From assembly GCF_007000325.2 (NCBI RefSeq), contig NZ_CP117267.1, positions 2,929,001 through 2,993,000 on the forward strand: a stretch of 64,000 nucleotides of DNA, read 5' to 3'. Every line of letters starts with the position of its first letter. Position 1 is the stretch's first letter. Shown here one piece after another: positions 20,886 through 31,506 of this stretch. A program made the translations under genes and the position numbers. This stretch comes from Rhizobium rhododendri (lineage in GTDB: Bacteria > Pseudomonadota > Alphaproteobacteria > Rhizobiales > Rhizobiaceae). The notes beneath the pieces were generated by a model. The model saw only the letters and a list, made by a program, of their open reading frames with translations. It ran no database searches and was not told where the DNA came from.

Positions 20886-21641
20886 TCAGCGTCCGCCGCT
20901 GACGTCTAGGATGGCACCCGTAATATAGGAAGCCGACGGTGACAACAGGAACAACACCGCATCGGCAATCTCCTGCGCCTCGCCGGGCCGCTGCATCGGC
21001 ACCAGATGGGCCAGATCCCGCGCCCGATCCGGAAGTCCGCCGGAAGCGTGGATCTCGGTGTCGATGATACCCGGACGCACAGCGTTCACCCGGATATTCT
21101 CTGCCGCAACTTCCTTGGCAAGGCCCGTCGTGAATGTGTCGATTGCACCCTTGGAGGCGGCATAGTCGACATACTGGCCCGGCGAGCCGAGCGTCGCTGC
21201 CACAGAGGAAATATTGACGATAGCACCGCCCTTGCCGCCATGCCGTGTCGACATCCGCCTGACGGCTTCGCCCGCACAAAAGATAGAGCCAGTGATGTTG
21301 ATGCGAAACATCCGCTCGAGCCGGTCCCAGGACATCTCATCCACCCGCGCGGTCATGTCGACAACACCGGCATTATTGACCAGGCCGTCGATGCGGCCGA
21401 AATGAGTATCGACGACTGCATACATCGAGGCTATCCCGGCAGCACTTCCGACGTCTCCCTCGGCGATGACAGCCTGCCCGCCGTTGCTTGCAATCTCATC
21501 GACCACGGCTTCGGCCGCGCTTCGGTTCGTCGCGTAGTTGACGACCACGGCGAAACCCTGCTTCGCTGCGGAGAGCGCGATAGCTGCGCCTATTCCGCGG
21601 CTGCCGCCGGTGACGAGAAGCACGGGACGGTCGCTGCCCAT
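20886..21641 (-). CDS. SDR-family oxidoreductase
   Basis: Short-chain dehydrogenase of 251 residues, close in pattern to 3-oxoacyl-ACP or glucose 1-dehydrogenase-like members. It has TGGSRGIG at 11-18, NNAGVVD, NISSVAATLGSPGQ with the catalytic Ser, and YAASKGA with the Tyr-Lys pair. The C-terminal SPSASYITGAILDVSGG closes a typical fold. The substrate is unknown. It sits 6 bases after the MAPEG gene and 13 before the LysE gene. Confidence 0.88.
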   Translation of the reverse strand: MGSDRPVLLVTGGSRGIGAAIALSAAKQGFAVVVNYATNRSAAEAVVDEIASNGGQAVIAEGDVGSAAGIASMYAVVDTHFGRIDGLVNNAGVVDMTARVDEMSWDRLERMFRINITGSIFCAGEAVRRMSTRHGGKGGAIVNISSVAATLGSPGQYVDYAASKGAIDTFTTGLAKEVAAENIRVNAVRPGIIDTEIHASGGLPDRARDLAHLVPMQRPGEAQEIADAVLFLLSPSASYITGAILDVSGGR

Positions 21642-21647
21642 ATCACG

Positions 21648-22037
21648 TCACCAGAAAAGGCCGACGAACATCAGCACGAGACCGATGAACGACACCGTCC
21701 AGATCCACGAACGGTAAGGGCTGAGGCCCAGCATGTAGGCCGGGAGATATGCAAAACGTGCCCAGAACCACAGAGCGGTACCCCAAGATACCAGCGCATC
21801 GTCGTGATTGCCAAAGATCGCCACCACGCTGAGCGCGATGAAGATGGGATAGGTTTCCTGGAAATTGCGCAGCGCGCGCGTTGCCCGGCCCGTCAGGAGG
21901 TTGGGTTCCGGCTCGTCGTCGCGGGTCGAATTGGCCGCCTTGACGCCGATCTGCAGGCGAAACGCGGTTGCCTGCGCCGTTAGATAGGCGAAAGCCAGCG
22001 CCGCGCTCCAGAGCAGATAGGTGATTTGAAAGGACAT
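21648..22037 (-). CDS. MAPEG-family membrane protein
   Basis: Four-helix membrane protein of 129 residues, related to eukaryotic microsomal glutathione transferases and leukotriene synthases. Supporting features are the RATRALRNFQETYPIF block after helix 1, the LWFWARFAYLPAYMLG block and a final helix in the last 25 residues. The function in bacteria is unclear; some members have glutathione transferase activity. GGAAAG lies upstream of the ATG. It follows sucB by 53 bases. Confidence 0.88.
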   Translation of the reverse strand: MSFQITYLLWSAALAFAYLTAQATAFRLQIGVKAANSTRDDEPEPNLLTGRATRALRNFQETYPIFIALSVVAIFGNHDDALVSWGTALWFWARFAYLPAYMLGLSPYRSWIWTVSFIGLVLMFVGLFW

Positions 22038-22090
22038 TTAGACTTTCCGGAGGGCAAGCGGGCCGCCAGATGCGGCCCTGCTGTTCAGTT

Positions 22091-23338
22091 TTAGAGATCG
22101 AGAACGAGGCGTTCCGGATCTTCGAGGCTTTCCTTGACGCGGACCAGGAAGGTAACGGCTTCCTTGCCGTCGACCATGCGGTGATCGTAGGATAGGGCGA
22201 GATACATCATCGGGCGGATGACGATCTGGCCGCCGACGACGACCGGGCGCTCCTGGATCTTGTGCATGCCGAGAATACCGGACTGTGGTGCGTTGAGGAT
22301 CGGCGAGGACATCAGCGAGCCGTAGACACCGCCGTTGGTGATGGTAAACGTGCCGCCCTGCATGTCCGCCATCGACAGCGTGCCATCGCGGGCAGCCTTG
22401 GCAAGACGGCCGAGGTCCTTCTCGATTTCCGCAACGGTCATCTGGTCGGCATCACGGATGACCGGAACGACGAGGCCCTTGTCTGTGCCGACGGCCATGC
22501 CGACGTGACAATAGTTCTTGTAGATGATGTCGGTGCCATCGATCTCGGCGTTGACGGCGGGCAGTTCCTTCAGGGCGTGGGTCACGGCCTTGGTGAAGAA
22601 GCCCATGAAGCCGAGCTTGACGCCGTGCTTCTTCTCGAAAATGTCCTTGTACTTCGTGCGGAGCGCCATGACAGCCGTCATGTCCACCTCGTTGTAGGTG
22701 GTCAGCATGGCAGCGGTGTTCTGCGCATCCTTGAGGCGACGGGCGATCGTCTGGCGCAGGCGGGTCATCTTGACGCGCTCTTCGCGCGGCGCATCCTCGA
22801 CGGCAGTCGGTGCGCGCGGCGCGGCCTTGGCAGGCTCTGCAGCAGCAGGCGCCGAAAGGCCCTTGGCGACAGCAGCGATCACATCGCCCTTCAGGACTTG
22901 GCCACGCTTGCCGGAACCGTCAACCTGATCGGCAGCAACGTTATTTTCGGCCATCAGCTTTGCAGCAGCCGGAGCCGGTGGCATCGATGTCGGTGCGGCG
23001 GGAGCAGCCGGGGCAGAGACGGAAGCGACAGGTGCAGCGGCCGCAACAGGCTCGGCCTTGGCAGGGGCAGCAGCAGCCGGGGCGGCCGCAGCGCCAGCGC
23101 CGCCGGCAGAGATCTGACCGAGCAACGCGTTGAGACCGACCGTCTCGCCGGCCTGGGCAACGATTTCCGAAAGTGTGCCTGAAATCGGCGATGGCACTTC
23201 GATCGTCACCTTGTCGGTTTCGAGTTCGACAAGCGGCTCGTCGACCTTGATGACGTCGCCAACCTTCTTGAACCAGGTACCGACGGTCGCCTCGCTGACG
23301 GACTCGCCGAGGGTGGGTACGCGAATTTCAGTGGCCAT
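22091..23338 (-). CDS. sucB: Dihydrolipoamide succinyltransferase (E2 of 2-oxoglutarate dehydrogenase)
   Basis: E2 core that transfers the succinyl group from the lipoyl arm to CoA. The 415-residue protein has a lipoyl domain with Lys43 in [15 protein letters not shown], an Ala/Pro-rich linker at about 78-125, a peripheral subunit-binding domain at about 125-165 and the catalytic domain with SYDHRMVDG (His386, Asp390). The ATG at 23338 is used because AGGA lies 7 bases upstream; a TTG two codons earlier is unlikely. It follows sucA with 144 bases that hold a hairpin. Called odhB in some annotations. Confidence 0.97.
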   Translation of the reverse strand: MATEIRVPTLGESVSEATVGTWFKKVGDVIKVDEPLVELETDKVTIEVPSPISGTLSEIVAQAGETVGLNALLGQISAGGAGAAAAPAAAAPAKAEPVAAAAPVASVSAPAAPAAPTSMPPAPAAAKLMAENNVAADQVDGSGKRGQVLKGDVIAAVAKGLSAPAAAEPAKAAPRAPTAVEDAPREERVKMTRLRQTIARRLKDAQNTAAMLTTYNEVDMTAVMALRTKYKDIFEKKHGVKLGFMGFFTKAVTHALKELPAVNAEIDGTDIIYKNYCHVGMAVGTDKGLVVPVIRDADQMTVAEIEKDLGRLAKAARDGTLSMADMQGGTFTITNGGVYGSLMSSPILNAPQSGILGMHKIQERPVVVGGQIVIRPMMYLALSYDHRMVDGKEAVTFLVRVKESLEDPERLVLDL

Positions 23339-23447
23339 GTTCAAATCCTGAATTTTGATCGTTATCGGTGGGACGGCGCTCCGGCAGCGGCCGAAGAGTG
23401 GTCTGACGGAGCCCGGCAGGCGACGTCTTCAATCGTATGCTGTGCGA

Positions 23448-23471
23448 AGGGGATATATCGAGACATCCCCT
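23448..23471. repeat. Hairpin between sucA and sucB
   Basis: AGGGGAT at 23448-23454 and ATCCCCT at 23465-23471 form a perfect 7-base-pair stem with a 10-base loop, just 12 bases after the sucA stop. There is no T run after it on the minus strand, so it is more likely a 3'-end stabiliser or processing signal than a terminator. Confidence 0.55.
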
Positions 23472-23482
23472 CCGCTTCGTTC

Positions 23483-26467
23483 TTAGCCGCCGAGCGCATC
23501 CTCGAGGAAGGCTGCCAGTTGCGCCAGATGCTTCGACATCAGGCCCGTTGCCGGCGATGCGGCGGCCGGACGGCCGGTGTAGCGGACGCGCTGGTACTTG
23601 GCGTCGATATGGGCAAGCACCCATTCCAGATAAGGATCGATGAACGACCAGGCGCCCATGTTCTTGGGCTCTTCCTGGCACCAGACCATTTCCGCGTTGC
23701 GGAAGCGGCTAAGTTCGTTGATCAGCGCCTTTGCCGGGAATGGATAAAGCTGTTCGATGCGCAGCAGGTAGACGTCGTCGACACCGCGCTTCTCGCGCTC
23801 TTCCAGAAGGTCATAGTAGACCTTGCCGGAGCAGATGACGACGCGACGGATCTTGGCGTCCTTCTGCAGCTTGATCGGTCCGTCCTTGATGACTTCGGCA
23901 TCGTCCCACAGCAGGCGGTGGAAAGAGGATTCTCCGGCCATTTCGGCGAGGCCCGACACAGCCTTCTTGTGACGCAGAAGCGACTTCGGCGTCATCATGA
24001 TCAGCGGCTTGCGGAAGTCGCGCTTCATCTGGCGACGCAGGATGTGGAAATAGTTAGCCGGCGTCGTAACGTTGGCGACCTGCATGTTGTCTTCTGCGCA
24101 AAGCTGTAGGAAGCGCTCCAGGCGTGCCGACGAATGCTCGGGGCCCTGACCTTCGTAGCCGTGCGGCAGCAGGCAGACCAGGCCCGACATGCGCAACCAC
24201 TTGCGCTCGCCCGACGATACGAACTGGTCGAAGACCACCTGCGCACCGTTGGCGAAATCGCCGAACTGGGCTTCCCAAAGCGTCAGAGCATTCGGACGGG
24301 CCAGCGAGTAGCCATATTCGAAGCCGAGCACAGCCTCTTCCGAGAGCATCGAATTGATGACTTCGTAGCGTCCCTGGGTCGACGACAGGTTGGCAAGCGG
24401 CACGTAGCGCTGCTCGGTTTCCTGATCGTAGAGCACCGAGTGGCGCTGCGAGAACGTGCCGCGCTCGCAGTCCTGGCCGGAAAGGCGGATCTTCGTGCCC
24501 TCGACGCAAAGAGCGCCGAAAGCCAGCGCTTCTGCCATTGCCCAGTCGATGCCTTCGCCCGACGAGATCATGTTGGCGCGGTTTTCCATGAAGCGCTGGA
24601 TCGTCCGGTGCGCGTTGAAGCCTTCGGGGATTTCGGACAGCTTGCGGCCGATATCCTTCAGCGTCTTCATCGGCACGGCTGTCTTGCCGCGGCGCTGTTC
24701 GTCTGCATTGTCTGCGGTCCGAAGGCCCGACCACTGGCCGTCCAGCCAGTCGGCCTTGTTCGGCTTGTAGTGCTGGCCGGCCTCGAACTCTTCCTCGAGA
24801 TGCGCGCGCCAGTCGGCCTTCATCTTGTCGACGTCTTCCTGCGAGACGACGCCTTCTTCGATCAAGCGGGCCGAATAGAGCTGCAGGACAGACTGGTGAC
24901 CACGGATCACCTTATACATCTTCGGCTGCGTGAAGGACGGTTCGTCGCCTTCGTTATGGCCGTAGCGACGGTAGCAGAACATGTCGAGGACGACAGGCTT
25001 GTGGAACTTCATGCGGAATTCGGTCGCGACCTTGGCCGCGTAGACGACGGCTTCCGGATCGTCACCGTTGGCGTGGAAGATCGGTGCCTCGATCATCTTG
25101 GCGACGTCGGACGGATAGGGCGACGAGCGCGAGTAGGCCGGATTGGTGGTGAAGCCGATCTGGTTGTTGATGATGACGTGCATGGTGCCGGCGACGCGGT
25201 GGCCGCGAAGACCGGAGAGGCCAAGGATTTCAGCAATCACACCCTGGCCGGCAAAGGCCGCATCGCCATGGATGAGCAGCGGCATGACCTTGGCGCGCTC
25301 GGAAAGCGGGATCGTGTCGCCTTCCCAGACGGTGGCGCCCATGTCCTGCTTGGCGCGGACCTTGCCCATGACGACAGGGTCGACGATTTCCAGGTGCGAC
25401 GGGTTGGCCGTCAGCGAGACGTGGATCTTGTTGCCGTCGAAATCGCGGTCGGAGGAGGCACCGAGATGGTACTTCACGTCGCCGGAGCCTTCGACTTCGT
25501 CGGGCGCATAAGAGCCGCCCTTGAACTCGTGGAAGATGGCGCGGTGCGGCTTGCCCATGACCTGGGACAGCACGTTGAGGCGGCCGCGGTGGGCCATGCC
25601 GAACACGGCTTCGCGCACGCCGAGAGCGCCGCCGCTCTTCAGCATCTGCTCCAGCGCCGGGATCAGCGATTCACCGCCGTCGAGGCCGAAACGCTTTGTG
25701 CCCTTGAACTTGACATCGAGGAACTGCTCGTAGCCTTCGGCTTCGATGACCTTCTGCAGGATAGCCTTCTTGGCTTCCGGAGAAAACGCGACGCCCTTTT
25801 CCTTGCCTTCGATGCGTTCCTGAACCCAGGCTTTTTCTTCCGGGTTGGACATGTGCATGAATTCGACGCCGATCGTCGAGCAATAGGTGCGCTCGAGGAT
25901 CTCGATCATTTCGCGGACCGAGGCGTATTCGAGGCCGAGAACGTTGTCGATGAAGATCTTGCGGTCGTAGTCGGCCTCGGTGAAGCCGTATGCTTCCGGC
26001 GACAGCTCGTGGTAGTCCTCGACCGGGGCAGCGATGCCGAGCGGATCAAGCTTGGCGTGCAGGTGGCCGCGCATCCGGTAGGCACGGATCATCATGATGG
26101 CGCGCACCGAGTCGCGGGTCGCCTGGATGATGTCGGCGCCGTCGGTCGGCTTGCCCGCTGCTTCCGCCTTGGCCTTGACCTTGGTCTCCACGACCTTTTC
26201 GATCACGCCCCAGTTGCCGTCAAGCGCCGAGACCAGATCGCCACCGGCCGCAATTGGCCAGTTCTTGCGCTGCCACGAGGCGCCCTTGGCTGCCCGCTTC
26301 ACGTCGCCCGGATTATCGTCCAGCGCCTTGAAGAAGGACTGCCATTCGTCGGAAACCGACGACGCGTCCTGCTCGTAGCGCGCATAGAGTTGCTCGATAT
26401 AGGCCGCGTTGGCGCCGTCGAGGAACGACGTGATCTGAAATTGCTCGTTGGCTTCTTGTCTTGCCAT
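23483..26467 (-). CDS. sucA: 2-oxoglutarate dehydrogenase E1 component
   Basis: Thiamine diphosphate enzyme that decarboxylates 2-oxoglutarate and succinylates the lipoyl arm of E2. At 994 residues it has the normal length. The N-terminal E2-binding segment (TSFLDGANAAYIEQLYARYEQD) is present. The thiamine diphosphate block starting GDAAFAGQGV continues to INNQIGFTT, and the transketolase-like C-terminal half includes GYEGQGPEHSSARLERFLQL. It starts 163 bases after the sucD stop; that gap contains four hairpins. Confidence 0.98.
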   Translation of the reverse strand: MARQEANEQFQITSFLDGANAAYIEQLYARYEQDASSVSDEWQSFFKALDDNPGDVKRAAKGASWQRKNWPIAAGGDLVSALDGNWGVIEKVVETKVKAKAEAAGKPTDGADIIQATRDSVRAIMMIRAYRMRGHLHAKLDPLGIAAPVEDYHELSPEAYGFTEADYDRKIFIDNVLGLEYASVREMIEILERTYCSTIGVEFMHMSNPEEKAWVQERIEGKEKGVAFSPEAKKAILQKVIEAEGYEQFLDVKFKGTKRFGLDGGESLIPALEQMLKSGGALGVREAVFGMAHRGRLNVLSQVMGKPHRAIFHEFKGGSYAPDEVEGSGDVKYHLGASSDRDFDGNKIHVSLTANPSHLEIVDPVVMGKVRAKQDMGATVWEGDTIPLSERAKVMPLLIHGDAAFAGQGVIAEILGLSGLRGHRVAGTMHVIINNQIGFTTNPAYSRSSPYPSDVAKMIEAPIFHANGDDPEAVVYAAKVATEFRMKFHKPVVLDMFCYRRYGHNEGDEPSFTQPKMYKVIRGHQSVLQLYSARLIEEGVVSQEDVDKMKADWRAHLEEEFEAGQHYKPNKADWLDGQWSGLRTADNADEQRRGKTAVPMKTLKDIGRKLSEIPEGFNAHRTIQRFMENRANMISSGEGIDWAMAEALAFGALCVEGTKIRLSGQDCERGTFSQRHSVLYDQETEQRYVPLANLSSTQGRYEVINSMLSEEAVLGFEYGYSLARPNALTLWEAQFGDFANGAQVVFDQFVSSGERKWLRMSGLVCLLPHGYEGQGPEHSSARLERFLQLCAEDNMQVANVTTPANYFHILRRQMKRDFRKPLIMMTPKSLLRHKKAVSGLAEMAGESSFHRLLWDDAEVIKDGPIKLQKDAKIRRVVICSGKVYYDLLEEREKRGVDDVYLLRIEQLYPFPAKALINELSRFRNAEMVWCQEEPKNMGAWSFIDPYLEWVLAHIDAKYQRVRYTGRPAAASPATGLMSKHLAQLAAFLEDALGG

Positions 26468-26510
26468 GGTGATCTGCGGACGCTGGTCCGCCTCCCGACT
26501 TGAATGGATT

Positions 26511-26617
26511 GCCGGTCATTTCCGGCGGCCGCATTTCAATTTTCATCCGCCAGTGGCGGCAGTCATTTCGGGCAGATGCCCTGAAATCGAAATGGGCAGG
26601 GGCTGATGTCCCTGCCC
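26511..26617. repeat. Row of four hairpins between sucD and sucA
   Basis: Four inverted repeats stand one after the other in about 107 bases: GCCGG/CCGGC at 26511-26526, CCGCC/GGCGG at 26547-26559, TTTCGGGCA/TGCCCTGAAA at 26566-26586 (one bulge) and GGGCAGGG/CCCTGCCC at 26594-26617. The last is the strongest and lies 13 bases after the sucD stop, followed on the minus strand by ATTTCGATTT. Together they could attenuate, process or protect the mRNA between sucCD and sucAB. Confidence 0.6.
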
Positions 26618-26629
26618 TTCTATATCGGA

Positions 26630-27532
26630 TCAGCCCTTGAGGACTTCAACCAGCGTCTTGCCGAGGCGGGCCGGAGACGGCGATACACGGATGCCTGCGG
26701 CTTCCATCGCAGCGATCTTGTCTTCCGCGCCACCCTTGCCGCCAGAGATCACGGCGCCGGCATGGCCCATGGTGCGTCCGGGAGGGGCCGTGCGGCCAGC
26801 GATGAAGCCGACCATTGGCTTGGAGCGACCACGCTTGGCCTCGTCCTTGATGAACTGCGCCGCGTCCTCTTCAGCCGAACCGCCGATTTCGCCGATCATG
26901 ATGATCGACTTGGTTTCTTCGTCTGCGAGGAACATTTCCAGGATGTCGATGAACTCGGTGCCCTTGACCGGGTCGCCACCGATGCCGACAGCCGTGGTCT
27001 GGCCGAGGCCTTCGTTGGTCGTCTGGAAAACGGCTTCGTAGGTCAGCGTGCCGGAGCGCGACAGGACGCCGACGGAGCCCTTCTTGAAGATCGAGCCCGG
27101 CATGATGCCGATCTTGCATTCGTCAGGCGTCATCACGCCTGGGCAGTTCGGGCCGATGAGGCGCGACTTGGAGGCGTCGAGGCGAGCCTTGACCTTGATC
27201 ATGTCGGCAACCGGGATGCCCTCCGTGATGCAGACGATCAGCGGGATCTCGGCTTCGATGGCTTCGAGGATGGCCGCGGCAGCGCCGGCTGGCGGCACGT
27301 AGATGACCGATGCGTCGGCGCCAGTTGCTTCCTTGCCTTCGGCAACGGTTGCAAAAATCGGCAGGGATTCGCCGGCCGAACCGCTCCAGGTCTCGCCACC
27401 CTTCTTCGGGTTGATACCGCCGACCATCTTGGTGCCGTGGTAGGCGAGCGCCTGTTCCGTGTGGAACGTGCCGGTCTTGCCGGTCAGACCCTGAACCAGG
27501 ATCTTGGTGTCTTTGTTAATCAGAATGGACAT
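26630..27532 (-). CDS. sucD: Succinyl-CoA synthetase alpha subunit
   Basis: The alpha subunit binds CoA and carries the phosphohistidine in the interconversion of succinyl-CoA and succinate with NDP phosphorylation. The 300-residue protein has the CoA-binding block [12 protein letters not shown] at 13-24, [11 protein letters not shown] at 126-135 and the active-site His257 in [11 protein letters not shown]. The ATG overlaps the TGA of the preceding unknown gene by one base, so the two are coupled. Confidence 0.98.
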   Translation of the reverse strand: MSILINKDTKILVQGLTGKTGTFHTEQALAYHGTKMVGGINPKKGGETWSGSAGESLPIFATVAEGKEATGADASVIYVPPAGAAAAILEAIEAEIPLIVCITEGIPVADMIKVKARLDASKSRLIGPNCPGVMTPDECKIGIMPGSIFKKGSVGVLSRSGTLTYEAVFQTTNEGLGQTTAVGIGGDPVKGTEFIDILEMFLADEETKSIIMIGEIGGSAEEDAAQFIKDEAKRGRSKPMVGFIAGRTAPPGRTMGHAGAVISGGKGGAEDKIAAMEAAGIRVSPSPARLGKTLVEVLKG

Positions 27533-27912
27533 CAGTTGTCTTCCTCTTCCTCGAACTCGAGGGGATCGAATGCTTCAAAGGCGTCATTGGAAAAGCGGTA
27601 GCCTTTGCCGGCGGCCGACTTTTGCGTCAGGTGCGCTTCGAGGTTCTTGGACCACTGGGTACGGAACCAGTCATAGTGCTGGTCGACCTGGGAAATGCCC
27701 AGCTCGCCCTTCCAGACGAAGAGGTCTGCATCCTTGATCTTCTCGGCAAAGTAGGCCTGCGCGTCATCGTTGTGCGTGAAATGCGCCCAACGCTCGGCCG
27801 TGCCGTCTTCGCTGTCGTATTCGCTGTCCCAGCAGACGAAGTAGCACAGATTGGCATCTGTCTCGTTCGGGCCGAAAGGCTGGCGATTGGGGTTCTTCGG
27901 GGATTTGGCCAT
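27532..27912 (-). CDS. Unknown acidic protein encoded between sucC and sucD
   Basis: A 126-residue soluble protein that I do not recognise beyond a rhizobial conserved hypothetical. It is rich in Asp, Glu, Trp and Tyr, with [17 protein letters not shown] near residue 21, a central [21 protein letters not shown] block and a C-terminal run EFEEEEDN. There is no signal peptide or membrane segment. It starts 4 bases after the sucC stop and its TGA overlaps the sucD ATG, so it is translated with the two synthetase subunits. A role in assembling or regulating succinyl-CoA synthetase is an inference from position only. Codon use looks like that of its neighbours, so it is not a recent insert. Confidence 0.85.
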   Translation of the reverse strand: MAKSPKNPNRQPFGPNETDANLCYFVCWDSEYDSEDGTAERWAHFTHNDDAQAYFAEKIKDADLFVWKGELGISQVDQHYDWFRTQWSKNLEAHLTQKSAAGKGYRFSNDAFEAFDPLEFEEEEDN

Positions 27913-27916
27913 GGTT

Positions 27917-29113
27917 TTAAGCTGCTTTCACGGCTGCGACGATCTTCTGGGCGGCATCGTCCAGGTCGTCGGCGGAAATGACATTGAGACCGCTCTCGTT
28001 GATGATCTTCTTGCCAAGCGCAACGTTGGTGCCTTCGAGGCGGACAACGAGCGGGACCTGCAGACCGACTTCCTTGACGGCAGCCAGAACGCCTTCGGCA
28101 ATGACATCACACTTCATGATGCCGCCGAAGATGTTGACCAGGATGCCCTTCACGGCAGGATCGGCCGTGATGATCTTGAAGGCTGCCGTAACCTTTTCCT
28201 TCGTCGCGCCACCGCCGACGTCGAGGAAGTTGGCAGGCTCTGCGCCATACAATTTGATGATGTCCATGGTGGCCATGGCGAGACCGGCGCCATTGACCAT
28301 GCAGCCGATGTTACCATCAAGGGCAACGTAGGCCAGATCGTACTTGGAAGCGGCGATTTCCTTCTCGTCTTCCTCGCTGGTGTCGCGCAGCGCAACGATG
28401 TCTTCATGGCGGAACAGCGCGTTGCCGTCGAACGATACCTTGGCGTCGAGGACGCGCAGGCGGCCGTTGGTCATGACGATCAGCGGGTTGACTTCGAGCA
28501 GGGCCATGTCGGTTTCGACGAAGGCCTTGTAGAGGATCGGGAACAGCTTTTCAGCGTCCTGGCGAGCTTCGCCTTCGAGCTTCAGCGCATCGCTGAGCTT
28601 GGCGACGTCTGCCGCCGTGACGCCCGTCGTCGGATTGATTGCGACGTTGATGATCTTTTCCGGCGTGTCGTGGGCGACGGTCTCGATGTCCATGCCGCCT
28701 TCGGTCGAAACGACGAAGGAGACCTGGCCAACGGCACGGTCGACCAGGATGGAGAGGTAAAGCTCGCGGTCGATGTCGGCGCCGTCTTCGATGTAGAGGC
28801 GATTGACCTGCTTGCCGGCTTCACCGGTCTGGGCTGTCACCAGCGTGTTGCCGAGCATGTCCTTGACGAAAGCCTGGACTTCCTCGAGCGACTTTGCGAG
28901 ACGAACGCCGCCCTTGGCTTCCGGCGGCAGTTCCTTGAACTTGCCCTTGCCGCGACCGCCGGCATGGATCTGGCTCTTGACGACGTAGAGCGGGCCCGGA
29001 AGCTGCTTGACGGCTGCCTCGGCTTCCGATGCGTTGAAGATGGCAACACCTTCTGCCACCGGTGCACCAAAGCTCTTCAGCAGAGCCTTGGCCTGATATT
29101 CATGAATATTCAT
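27917..29113 (-). CDS. sucC: Succinyl-CoA synthetase beta subunit
   Basis: ATP-grasp subunit that binds nucleotide and succinate. The 398-residue protein has the N-terminal [16 protein letters not shown], the [16 protein letters not shown] nucleotide-site block, the [18 protein letters not shown] block and the C-terminal [17 protein letters not shown]. Length and motifs are normal. It begins 44 bases after the mdh stop, with GGATAG just before the ATG, and is followed by the unknown acidic gene. Confidence 0.98.
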   Translation of the reverse strand: MNIHEYQAKALLKSFGAPVAEGVAIFNASEAEAAVKQLPGPLYVVKSQIHAGGRGKGKFKELPPEAKGGVRLAKSLEEVQAFVKDMLGNTLVTAQTGEAGKQVNRLYIEDGADIDRELYLSILVDRAVGQVSFVVSTEGGMDIETVAHDTPEKIINVAINPTTGVTAADVAKLSDALKLEGEARQDAEKLFPILYKAFVETDMALLEVNPLIVMTNGRLRVLDAKVSFDGNALFRHEDIVALRDTSEEDEKEIAASKYDLAYVALDGNIGCMVNGAGLAMATMDIIKLYGAEPANFLDVGGGATKEKVTAAFKIITADPAVKGILVNIFGGIMKCDVIAEGVLAAVKEVGLQVPLVVRLEGTNVALGKKIINESGLNVISADDLDDAAQKIVAAVKAA

Positions 29114-29157
29114 GGATCTATCCCTATTGGAACGCGACGCTTATTTCAGCGCCAAAC

Positions 29158-30240
<1,083 letters not shown>

Positions 30241-30262
30241 TCAATCGGTTAGATAGAAAAAC

Positions 30263-30280
30263 TCTTACGTAAACGTAAGA
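30263..30280. promoter_or_regulatory. Operator-like palindrome upstream of mdh
   Basis: TCTTACGT at 30263-30270, AA, then ACGTAAGA at 30273-30280 form a perfect palindrome of 8-base arms with a 2-base spacer. It lies 143-160 bases before the mdh ATG and about 47 bases upstream of the candidate -35 box, a usual position for an activator site. Palindromes of the ACGT-type are bound by several regulator families, MerR-like ones among them; the protein is not known here. Confidence 0.55.
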
Positions 30281-30298
30281 ATTATTGTCACCATATCG

Positions 30299-31459
30299 TT
30301 ATTCGGCCGCTGACTTCGATCGAATCTGGGCGAGATACTCGGCGCTTCGCATCTCGAAAAGGCGTGAGGCCGTGCGGTCGAATTCAAAACCCTCGGTTCC
30401 ACGGCGCTGCACGAGAAGTGCCTCCGGCATCGCGGCTGCGGAGATCGTCACATGGATGGCGTGATCGTAAAGCGTATCGATGAGAATGATGAAACGCTTG
30501 GTCTGGTTGCGTTTTTCCGGCCCGAGCTCCGGAATGCGGTCGATGAAGATCGTGTCGAAACGGGCAGCTATGGCGAGAAAATCTCCGGCTCCTAGCGGCG
30601 CCTCGCAGAGATCGGCGAATGAAAACCGCGCCAGCCTGTCGACGGCAGCCGGCACATGGACGGTCCGGCCCTTTCTCTGGATCTCGACTGGCTGTGCCGT
30701 GCGGCCGTGAAGCGCCCGCGCCCAGGCTGCATCCATCGCCTTGTCGGTCTCGGCGTTGAGCGGCGTCAGGTAGACAGGCTGACTGTCGTCCTTCTCCATG
30801 CGGTAATCGGTCGGCGAATCCAGCGTCACCACGTCGACATAAGTCTTCAAAAGCGTGATGAACGGCGTGAACAACGAACGATTGAGCCCCTCGCGGTAAA
30901 GGTTATCCGGCTCGACGTTGGACGTGGTGACAAGAACGCAGCCGAGCGAGAACAGTTCTGAAAACAGCCGCGACAGGATCATCGCATCGGCGATGTCGGT
31001 GACGCTGAATTCGTCGAAGCACAACAGCTCCGCCTCGGCAAACAGATCGGCGGCGACAGGCGGAACCGGGTCGGAAAGCTTCGTGTCGCCGTTCTTGATC
31101 TTCAGCCGATGGGCCGCGATGCGGTTGTGGACGTCGGCCATGAACTCGTGGAAATGCGCCCGCCGCTTCTTCTTGGACGGTGCCATGGCGAAGAACATGT
31201 CCATCAGCATCGTCTTGCCGCGCCCGACGCTGCCGTGAATGTAGAGGCCACGGATCGGCTCGGGCTTCTTGCGCGCCGCAAACAGCCATCCGAGCGCGCT
31301 GGACTTCGCAGCCGGCCGCCGCTGCTTGAGAGCGGCCAGCACCCGGTCGAGATGTTTTGCAACATCCATCTGCGCTGCATCCACCTGCAGCGAACCGGAA
31401 GCCGTCAGCGATTTCAACTTTTCGCTCACGCTGATCGAGTAGTCAGGCATAGGCTGCAT
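30299..31459 (-). CDS. zapE: ZapE/AFG1-family ATPase
   Basis: P-loop ATPase related to the cell-division protein ZapE of E. coli and mitochondrial AFG1/LACE1. The 386-residue protein has the Walker A motif GSVGRGKT at 76-83, the family block FHEFMADVHNRI and Walker B LLCFDEFSVTDIADAM. In E. coli ZapE acts on the Z ring under stress; in mitochondria AFG1 supports respiratory-complex turnover, which would fit its position next to sdh and TCA genes. That last point is inference. The ATG at 31450 (MPDYS) is an alternative start. Confidence 0.93.
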   Translation of the reverse strand: MQPMPDYSISVSEKLKSLTASGSLQVDAAQMDVAKHLDRVLAALKQRRPAAKSSALGWLFAARKKPEPIRGLYIHGSVGRGKTMLMDMFFAMAPSKKKRRAHFHEFMADVHNRIAAHRLKIKNGDTKLSDPVPPVAADLFAEAELLCFDEFSVTDIADAMILSRLFSELFSLGCVLVTTSNVEPDNLYREGLNRSLFTPFITLLKTYVDVVTLDSPTDYRMEKDDSQPVYLTPLNAETDKAMDAAWARALHGRTAQPVEIQRKGRTVHVPAAVDRLARFSFADLCEAPLGAGDFLAIAARFDTIFIDRIPELGPEKRNQTKRFIILIDTLYDHAIHVTISAAAMPEALLVQRRGTEGFEFDRTASRLFEMRSAEYLAQIRSKSAAE

Positions 31460-31506
31460 GGAGAGATTCGCCTCGCGCGTCGAAAGATGGCCGGTGGGCC
31501 GCAGAC

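Noticed and set aside
24134..26503. 789-residue open frame opposite sucA
   Set aside because: High-GC codon structure of sucA leaves its antisense frame open. The translation is repetitive in R, D, V and L, without motifs.
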